7,848 bases of DNA from JBEINZ01 sp040377825 (GTDB taxonomy: Bacteria > Pseudomonadota > Alphaproteobacteria > Rhizobiales > Ancalomicrobiaceae): contig JBEINZ010000151.1 of NCBI GenBank assembly GCA_040377825.1, positions 1 through 7,848 on the forward strand, in the 5' to 3' direction. Of the stretch, positions 1 to 4,925 are shown one piece after another (the first letter of the stretch is position 1; the number at the start of each line of letters is the position of its first letter). The notes beneath the pieces are model-generated. The model did no database searches, had not been told where the DNA came from, and saw only the letters and a list, made by a program, of their open reading frames with translations. Made by a program: the position numbers and the translations under genes.

Positions 1-18
1 CATGGCTAGCGCCAGTGC

Positions 19-43
19 CGTTCGGATCGAAGCAATCCGAACG
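19..43. repeat. Perfect 9-bp inverted repeat with 7-base loop
   Basis: CGTTCGGAT at 19-27 is the exact reverse complement of ATCCGAACG at 35-43, leaving a seven-base loop. No T-run follows on either strand, so it is not a standard intrinsic terminator. It lies 28 bases before a longer hairpin (71-122), and the two may be parts of one dispersed intergenic element. It could also be the transcript end of a gene to the left of the window, which cannot be judged from here. Confidence 0.6.
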
Positions 44-70
44 AAAAGGACCGGCTCAAGGCAATGATCC

Positions 71-122
71 TGGAGCAATTCCTTGTTGATCGGATGGTCC
101 CATCCGATCCCGAAATGCTCTA
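71..122. repeat. Long imperfect hairpin, probable dispersed intergenic palindromic element
   Basis: The outer arms 71-81 and 112-122 pair over 11 positions with one A-A mismatch and one G-T wobble. The inner arms GATCGGATG (88-96) and CATCCGATC (101-109) pair perfectly around a four-base loop. An unequal internal loop (82-87 against 110-111) separates the two stems. The pattern, beginning GGAGCA and ending TGCTCTAG, resembles the high-copy intergenic palindromes of Hyphomicrobiales genomes that begin GAGCA and end TGCTC; that likeness is from memory. No other copy was noticed in this window. There is no T-run, so a terminator role is unlikely. A role as an RNA-processing or transcript-stabilising element is possible but unproven. 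Confidence 0.55.
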
Positions 123-161
123 GGAATTCATTTCATAATCTCTATCATAATTTGATGTCAT
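123..161 (+). promoter_or_regulatory. AT-rich stretch with repeated TCATAAT, candidate olsB promoter/operator region
   Basis: This stretch is far more AT-rich than its surroundings. TCATAAT occurs twice (133-139 and 145-151), 12 bases apart. CATAAT or TATCAT could serve as a -10 box, but no good -35 box lies 16-18 bases upstream of either, so no precise promoter is claimed. Three motifs loosely like PhoB half-sites (ATTTCAT 130-136, CTATCAT 142-148, ATGTCAT 155-161) recur at 12 and 13 bases, off the 11-base period of a true Pho box. The stretch ends about 94 bases before the chosen olsB start, which would leave a long leader. Confidence 0.3.
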
Positions 162-244
162 CGAACCGCAATCATCGTGTGTTTGGTCGTCTTTCGGTCG
201 GTCGACGTTTCACTCCGCGCCACGCCAATTTGCGTGACATCAAC

Positions 245-248
245 GAGG
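245..248 (+). promoter_or_regulatory. Ribosome binding site deciding the olsB start
   Basis: GAGG sits six bases before the ATG at 255. The same frame is open upstream to a GTG at 177, but that start lacks a comparable purine-rich sequence and would add 26 residues unlike the family's N-terminus. The ATG at 255 is therefore preferred. Confidence 0.6.
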
Positions 249-254
249 TTCACG

Positions 255-1211
255 ATGAATCCCCGGATGAGTGGCTCCGCTAAGTCACTAATTGATCGTT
301 TTCTTCCGCCCAAGAATCTTCCCACTGGTCTTATCGATCTCCTCCCCGGCATCACATTCCCGGCGCCCGTCGGCCGATTGGCTGACATGGACGTGCCCGC
401 CACGCTTGGCCGGATCGGGTCCCTTGAGGTTCGGCTTGCCAAGACCGTCGGCGAAGTCAAACGCGCGCAGGCGCTGCGATACCACGTGTTTTACGAAGAG
501 ATGGCCGCGATCGCCGATGCCCGCACGCTGCTGACGCGTCGCGACGCCGACGTCTTTGACGCGATTTGCGACCATATCCTTGTCATCGATCACGACGATC
601 TCGAGGCCCGCGCTTTCGGCCGCCGGTCACCGCGCATTGTCGGCACCTATCGGCTACTGCGTCAGTCCGTGGCGGATCGCAACGGCGGGTTCTATACCTC
701 GAGCGAATACGATCTCGAACCGTTGCTTCTGCGAAAGCGCGCCTTGAACTTCCTCGAGCTTGGTCGCTCCTGCGTGCTGCCCGCCTATCGCACCAAGCGC
801 ACGGTGGAGCTTTTGTGGCACGGCGTATGGGCCTATGTGCTGCGCCATGGCGTCGACGTGATGATCGGCTGCGCCAGTTTGGAAGGCACGGATCCGCATC
901 GGCTCGCCCTGCCGCTCTCATTCCTCCACCATCACGCGCGTGCCCCGGAAGAATGGCGCGTCAGCGCGCTCGGCCATCGCTTCGTGGACATGAACCGGCT
1001 GGCGCGTGAGGCGGTCGACATGCGCGCGGCCCTGAACGCCCTGCCGCCGCTGATCAAGGGCTATCTGCGCCTTGGCGCGGTCATCGGCGACGGTGCCGTC
1101 ATCGATCACCAGTTCGGCACCACGGATGTCTGCATGGTGCTCCCGATTGCCAACATTTCCAGCCGCTACGTCAATTACTACGGCGCCGACGCAAGCCGCC
1201 ACGCCGCGTAG
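255..1211 (+). CDS. olsB: L-ornithine N(alpha)-acyltransferase (lyso-ornithine lipid synthase), OlsB family
   Basis: Predicted to transfer a 3-hydroxyacyl chain from acyl carrier protein to the alpha-amino group of ornithine. This makes lyso-ornithine lipid, which OlsA acylates to ornithine lipid, a phosphorus-free membrane lipid; the reaction occurs at the inner face of the cytoplasmic membrane. From the ATG at 255 the protein has 318 residues, slightly longer than the roughly 300 usual for the family. The GNAT-like fold is recognisable from the RAQALRYHVFYEEM segment (about residues 70-83), DVFDAICDHILVID (99-112), the strand with VGTYRLLR (129-136), ELGRSCV (168-174) and CASLEGTDP (206-214), followed by the conserved LPPLIKGYLRLGA segment (263-275). 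No signal peptide or transmembrane helix is evident. olsA is not in the window. The gene converges on mutS. In other bacteria this family is often phosphate-regulated. Many homologues are annotated only as hemolysin-like or GNAT proteins, so the substrate is inferred from family likeness. Confidence 0.85.
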   Translation: MNPRMSGSAKSLIDRFLPPKNLPTGLIDLLPGITFPAPVGRLADMDVPATLGRIGSLEVRLAKTVGEVKRAQALRYHVFYEEMAAIADARTLLTRRDADVFDAICDHILVIDHDDLEARAFGRRSPRIVGTYRLLRQSVADRNGGFYTSSEYDLEPLLLRKRALNFLELGRSCVLPAYRTKRTVELLWHGVWAYVLRHGVDVMIGCASLEGTDPHRLALPLSFLHHHARAPEEWRVSALGHRFVDMNRLAREAVDMRAALNALPPLIKGYLRLGAVIGDGAVIDHQFGTTDVCMVLPIANISSRYVNYYGADASRHAA

Positions 1212-1224
1212 TTTTCCGTCGGCG
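1184..1224. terminator. Weak stem-loop across the olsB/mutS convergent 3' ends
   Basis: CGCCGACG (1184-1191) and CGTCGGCG (1217-1224) are exact reverse complements, separated by 25 bases that include the olsB stop codon. The right arm ends directly against the mutS stop codon (1225-1227). A run of four T bases (1212-1215) falls inside the loop, not after the stem, so this is not a textbook intrinsic terminator. It is the only candidate structure between the two converging genes. Confidence 0.2.
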
Positions 1225-3963
1225 TCAAGGTTGCTTGTTGGCCAAATAGGCTTTCAATCGATAGAGCGCCTCCATCGCCTCGCGTGGGCTGAGGTCATCC
1301 GGCACGATGGCGGCAAGATCGGTGATAGCCGCGCGGGCGCCGGCCGGCATGTCGGGTTCGCCACGCACCGGTTCGTTGCCGCGAATCCTGGCGGCCGAAA
1401 ACAAGGGCAAATCGTCGATAAGCGTTGCCCGCGGCCGCTTGCGGTCGTGTTCCTCGAGTTGGGCAAGCACCGTCTTGGCGCGGTCCACGACGCTTTCCGG
1501 CAATCCGGCCAGCCGCGCCACCTGGATCCCATAGGACCGATCGGCCGCGCCCGGCATGATCTCGTGCAAAAACACAACATCGCCCTTCCATTCGCGTACG
1601 CGGACGGTGGCATTCGAGACGCGGTCGAGCCGTTCGGAGAGCGCGGTCAGCTCATGATAGTGCGTGGCGAACAGCGAGCGGCAGCGGTTGATGTCGTGAA
1701 GATGCTCGATCGCCGCCCACGCGATCGAAAGCCCGTCGAAAGTCGAGGTGCCGCGCCCAATCTCGTCGAGGATTACGAGCGACCGCGCGCTTGCTTGATT
1801 GAGGATGGCCGCCGTCTCGACCATTTCCACCATGAAGGTCGACCGCCCGCGCGCAAGATCATCCGCCGCGCCGACCCGGCTGAATAGCCGATCGACCAAT
1901 CCGATCTCGGCGGACACTGCCGGCACGAATGCGCCGATCTGCGCCATCACGGCGATCAGCGCATTCTGTCGAAGATAGGTCGACTTGCCGCCCATGTTCG
2001 GTCCGGTCAGCACTACGAGACGACCGTCCTCACCACCAGCCGGGGGAGAGAGATCGCTGTCGTTGGCAACGAACGGATCGCCGCCGTTTTGACGCAACGC
2101 TTGTTCGACGACCGGATGGCGCCCGCCGACGATCCGGAAGGCCAGCGAATTCTCCAACTTGGGCCTACAGTAGTCCTCAGACCCCGCGAGATCGGAGAAG
2201 CCCCGCGCGACATCGATGATGGCGAGCGCGGCGGCCGCGCGGCGGATTTCATCTCCGGCACCGATCACGGCGGCCGCCATCGTGTCGAAGATCTCATGCT
2301 CGAGCCCAATGGCGCGCTCCCCGGCGGAGGCAATCTTTGCCTCAAGCTCGGAGAGTTCCACCGTGGTGAAGCGCATCGCGTTGGCGAGGGTCTGTCGATG
2401 GATGAAGCGGGCGGCAAGCGGTGGCGCCGCCAAGCGTTCGCCGTGCGCGGCGGTGGTGTCGATGAAAAACCCGAGCACATTGTTATGTCGAATCTTCAGG
2501 GACTTGATCCCCGTCTCCAGGCAATAGTCCGCTTCCAGCCGCGCGATCAGCCGGCGACTGTCGGCGGAGAGTTCGCGCGCCTCGTCGAGCGGCGCCGACC
2601 AGCCCGGCCTGACAAAGCCGCCGTCGCGGCGCGAAAGGGGCAGCTCGTCGGAAAACGCGCGTGCCAGGGTTTCGGCCAGATCGTGCGGCGCCTCGGCAAG
2701 CGCCTGCGCGGCGTCGGCGAGTTCATCGGGCAGCCGGGCCGGTGGGCCGAAGAGATCCGCGATGGCGCCGGCGGCTTCCAGTCCCGCGCGGATCGCGCCG
2801 AGATCGCGCGGCGAACCGCGTCCGAGGGCGAGCCGCCCAAGCGGGCGCGCCATATCGGGGGCTCCGCGCAAGGTCTCGGTAAGTCGACGGCTCAGCGTTG
2901 GGTCCGCGAAGAAAAATCCGACCGCGTCCAGTCGGCGTTCGATCAACGCCAGATCGGTCGAAGGGCCCGCGAGGCGCTCGGCGAGAAGCCGTTGTCCGGC
3001 GCCGGTCACGGTCCGGTCGATCGCCGAAAGGAGACTGCCGCGCCGTTCGCCGGACAGTGTCCGATGAAGCTCCAAGTTCGCGCGCGTCGCCGCGTCTATC
3101 AGCATAACTGATTGACCGGTTTCGCGAACCGGGGCGTCGAGCCGCGCGCGCTGGCCAATTTGCGTCTTCTCGACATAGGCGACGAGACCGGAGGCGGCGG
3201 CGAGTTCCGCCCGGCTTAAAGCCCCGAAGGCTTCTGTGGTGGCGACCCCAAAATAGGCCGCGACCCGGTCCGCCGCGGTTGCCGTGTCGAACAGCGCGGC
3301 GGCGAGCGGCGTCAATGCCGCAGGCGACATCCGCCAGAGCGGTGAGAGCCCTTCGTCTTGAAACAGGCGATCGGGCAGCACGATCTCGCTTGGCTCGATT
3401 CGCGCGAGATCGGCGCTCAGCCGACGCAGGTCGGTTTCAGCGATCTTGAAAGCGCCCGTCGAGATATCCGCCCAGGCAAGCCCGAACCGCGTGTCCTCGT
3501 CGATCGTGCCGCGCAGCCGCGCGACGGCGAGAAGATGATTGGCGCGGCCCTGGTCGAGCAGGGCCTCTTCGGTGATGGTGCCGCGTGTCACCAGGCGGAC
3601 GACGTCGCGCCGCACGACGGCCTTGGCCCCGCGCTTTCTCGCCTCCGCTGGATCCTCCAACTGTTCGCAAACCGCCACGCGAAACCCCAGCGCGATCAGC
3701 TTCTGCAGATAATCGTCGGCGCGGGTGATAGGCACCCCGCACATCGGGATGTCATCTCCTAGATGCTTGCCTCGCTTCGTCAGTACGATGCCGAGTGCCC
3801 GGGAGGCCTCGACCGCGTCATCAAAGAAAAGCTCGTAGAAATCGCCCATCCGATAAAACAACAGACTGTCGGGGTTGGCAGCCTTGATTTCGATGAATTG
3901 CTCCATGACCGGCGTCGCGCGAGCCGCGGATGCGTCTGGGGCCGGCGTGGTCATGTCGTTCAT
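1225..3963 (-). CDS. mutS: DNA mismatch repair protein MutS
   Basis: MutS binds mismatches and small insertion/deletion loops as a dimer and uses ATP to recruit MutL and start methyl-independent or nick-directed repair. The protein has 912 residues, normal for alphaproteobacterial MutS. The mismatch-recognition domain carries GDFYELF at 40-46, so the Phe-X-Glu reading motif is F42-Y43-E44. The connector, lever and clamp regions follow, and the ATPase lies near the C-terminus. Walker A is TGPNMGGKST (653-662), the MutS signature segment STFMVEM is at 708-714, Walker B is ILDE with D733-E734, and the switch histidine in ATHYHEL is H768. DLPLF at 851-855 fits the beta-clamp binding motif, and the last about 20 residues fit the C-terminal tetramerisation helices. 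All key residues are present. The start at 3963 is not firm: neither it nor the next in-frame ATG (3954) has a clear Shine-Dalgarno sequence, and both precede the conserved domain. It is divergent from the genes to its right and has no operon partner in the window. Confidence 0.97.
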   Translation of the reverse strand: MNDMTTPAPDASAARATPVMEQFIEIKAANPDSLLFYRMGDFYELFFDDAVEASRALGIVLTKRGKHLGDDIPMCGVPITRADDYLQKLIALGFRVAVCEQLEDPAEARKRGAKAVVRRDVVRLVTRGTITEEALLDQGRANHLLAVARLRGTIDEDTRFGLAWADISTGAFKIAETDLRRLSADLARIEPSEIVLPDRLFQDEGLSPLWRMSPAALTPLAAALFDTATAADRVAAYFGVATTEAFGALSRAELAAASGLVAYVEKTQIGQRARLDAPVRETGQSVMLIDAATRANLELHRTLSGERRGSLLSAIDRTVTGAGQRLLAERLAGPSTDLALIERRLDAVGFFFADPTLSRRLTETLRGAPDMARPLGRLALGRGSPRDLGAIRAGLEAAGAIADLFGPPARLPDELADAAQALAEAPHDLAETLARAFSDELPLSRRDGGFVRPGWSAPLDEARELSADSRRLIARLEADYCLETGIKSLKIRHNNVLGFFIDTTAAHGERLAAPPLAARFIHRQTLANAMRFTTVELSELEAKIASAGERAIGLEHEIFDTMAAAVIGAGDEIRRAAAALAIIDVARGFSDLAGSEDYCRPKLENSLAFRIVGGRHPVVEQALRQNGGDPFVANDSDLSPPAGGEDGRLVVLTGPNMGGKSTYLRQNALIAVMAQIGAFVPAVSAEIGLVDRLFSRVGAADDLARGRSTFMVEMVETAAILNQASARSLVILDEIGRGTSTFDGLSIAWAAIEHLHDINRCRSLFATHYHELTALSERLDRVSNATVRVREWKGDVVFLHEIMPGAADRSYGIQVARLAGLPESVVDRAKTVLAQLEEHDRKRPRATLIDDLPLFSAARIRGNEPVRGEPDMPAGARAAITDLAAIVPDDLSPREAMEALYRLKAYLANKQP

Positions 3964-4231
3964 TGAGGAAACACCGAAATCGCCGCACGAGCTAATTGGA
4001 AAACCTTGGGACCCTTGGTGTCGCGGATTTTCCTATGAGGGCGAGAGATTAGACCACGAATGGATCGGACGGAAACCCGCCATCGTTCCCACTCTTTCTT
4101 TGCCCATGGGATGGTCCAAAGCCAAGCGCGGACACCGACTATTCATCACGTCGTTGAACGCCACGTCAGGGTTTGTATGCGAGAAGAGATCCAGTCCGTC
4201 GCGGGTTTGTCAGAGGATGTAGTGCACGACC
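3964..4231. other. Divergent intergenic region between mutS and the small membrane protein gene
   Basis: These 268 bases must hold the mutS promoter (leftward) and probably one for the rightward gene. No plausible gene was found: the open frames here are short, overlap mutS or the next gene, and encode no recognisable protein. The best rightward sigma-70-like pair is TTGAAC (4154-4159) and TATGCG (4176-4181) with a 16-base spacer. It is weak and not relied upon. No clear mutS promoter could be picked. Confidence 0.5.
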
Positions 4232-4798
4232 ATGGTACACGGACTTGGCAGATTTCTATCCGGATGGCTCATTTGGAGCGCGGTCGGCGGGCTCGCTTTC
4301 GGCGGGTGGTCGATGCTCGACGAGATCCGGTTGTTGACGGGCGGCATCTGGGCGAAGGCCGAACTAACGCGGATCTCCGATCAGTGTAGCGCCGTCACCA
4401 GCGTCATGGGAACGGGCGTCGAACAGATCGGTTCTTGCTCCGATTTTCGGGCTGCTGCCCGTTCGAGCGCGGCGGCTGGTTTGGTGACGGTATCCAACAT
4501 CGAACCCGTCAAGGTCGCTGAAACCGAGTTGGTCATCGGCGGCCACGTATACCGACAATCATTCCGCCTGGAGCCCGCTGAAGTCCAAGCGGTCCGCCGG
4601 GCTGGCGCTGTCAACATCATCTATACGACAGCCGATCCCGCGGACTATCGGGTCGTACCGGGCTTCGCGAGTTTAGCGAGGTCGGCAACGCCATTGTTGA
4701 GCGCCTTCGGGCTTCTCGGCCTCGGCCTGTTCATGCGCAACCTTACGGGCGTGGCGACGGGCTCCCGTCGAAGTCGATCGTTTGAGAAAATCAGCTGA
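4232..4798 (+). CDS. Small two-helix membrane protein of unknown function, DUF3592-like layout
   Basis: I do not recognise this 188-residue protein with certainty. It has a hydrophobic helix at about residues 9-27 and another at about 152-169, with a soluble stretch of some 120 residues between. The basic C-terminal tail (RN at 169-170, RRSR at 179-182) suggests both ends are cytoplasmic and the middle domain periplasmic. That domain has exactly two cysteines, C52 and C69, which could form a disulphide. The segment GGHVYRQSF (103-111), then NIIYTTADPADYRVVPGF (128-145) directly before the second helix, resembles DUF3592-type proteins, where a beta-rich domain ends in a Y-x-P/A-DP-like turn; this is inference. 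The ATG at 4232 is the first possible start after an in-frame stop at 4220-4222. The nearest purine run, AGAGGA (4212-4217), is rather far upstream, 14 bases, so a later start is conceivable. It lies 127 bases before glnD on the same strand. No function is proposed. Confidence 0.7.
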   Translation: MVHGLGRFLSGWLIWSAVGGLAFGGWSMLDEIRLLTGGIWAKAELTRISDQCSAVTSVMGTGVEQIGSCSDFRAAARSSAAAGLVTVSNIEPVKVAETELVIGGHVYRQSFRLEPAEVQAVRRAGAVNIIYTTADPADYRVVPGFASLARSATPLLSAFGLLGLGLFMRNLTGVATGSRRSRSFEKIS

Positions 4799-4800
4799 AT

Positions 4801-4833
4801 TCGCCACCGGGCACGCTTGGCGGCGCGTGGCGA
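4801..4833 (+). terminator. Possible stem-loop after the small membrane protein gene
   Basis: TCGCCAC (4801-4807) pairs perfectly with GTGGCGA (4827-4833) around a 19-base loop, starting two bases after the stop codon. The following bases are GGGGTTTGT, so the T-run is only three long. It could stop transcription weakly and so partly separate this gene from glnD. Confidence 0.25.
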
Positions 4834-4880
4834 GGGGTTTGTCGCATGATCGCGCACGCTTTCTCACGCAACATGGTTTA

Positions 4881-4898
4881 GTGTCACCGTGCTGTCAC
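4881..4898 (+). promoter_or_regulatory. PhoB-box-like direct repeat upstream of glnD
   Basis: GTGTCAC (4881-4887), four bases, then CTGTCAC (4892-4898) reproduce the 7-4-7 layout and 11-base period of a PhoB box. The half-sites match the E. coli consensus (CTGTCAT, CTGTCAC) at 12 of 14 positions. The four-base spacer is CGTG, whereas known boxes usually have A/T there. The site ends 27 bases before the glnD start codon, and no AT-rich -10 box follows at the usual distance, so classical activation is doubtful. Another regulator that reads direct repeats, or chance, remains possible. Confidence 0.3.
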
Positions 4899-4925
4899 TG
4901 AATCAGCCGCCGCCGGAACAAGTTC

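Noticed and set aside
2..67. Short open frame of 21 codons from an ATG at position 2
   Set aside because: It could be the end of an upstream gene, but it runs through the perfect inverted repeat, has no context to its left and resembles nothing I recognise.
177..254. N-terminal extension of OlsB from a GTG at 177
   Set aside because: The extra 26 residues do not resemble the family, the GTG lacks a ribosome binding site, and the ATG at 255 has GAGG at good spacing.
1072..1887. Open frame of 271 codons on the + strand spanning the end of olsB and the mutS 3' half
   Set aside because: It overlaps two well-supported genes in other frames and shows no family resemblance or ribosome binding site.
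2089..3111. Long open frame (340 codons) on the + strand inside mutS
   Set aside because: It is antisense to the conserved MutS coding sequence, its translation is rich in Arg, Gly and Ala with no recognisable domain, and such antisense open frames are usual in GC-rich genes.
4004..4018. Short direct repeat CCTTGG (4004-4009 and 4013-4018) upstream of mutS
   Set aside because: Six-base repeats are too short to distinguish from chance, and no promoter could be placed beside them.
3875..4222. Open frame of 115 codons on the + strand crossing the mutS start into the intergenic region
   Set aside because: It begins inside mutS antisense, has no recognisable domain and no clear ribosome binding site; the divergent region is better read as regulatory.
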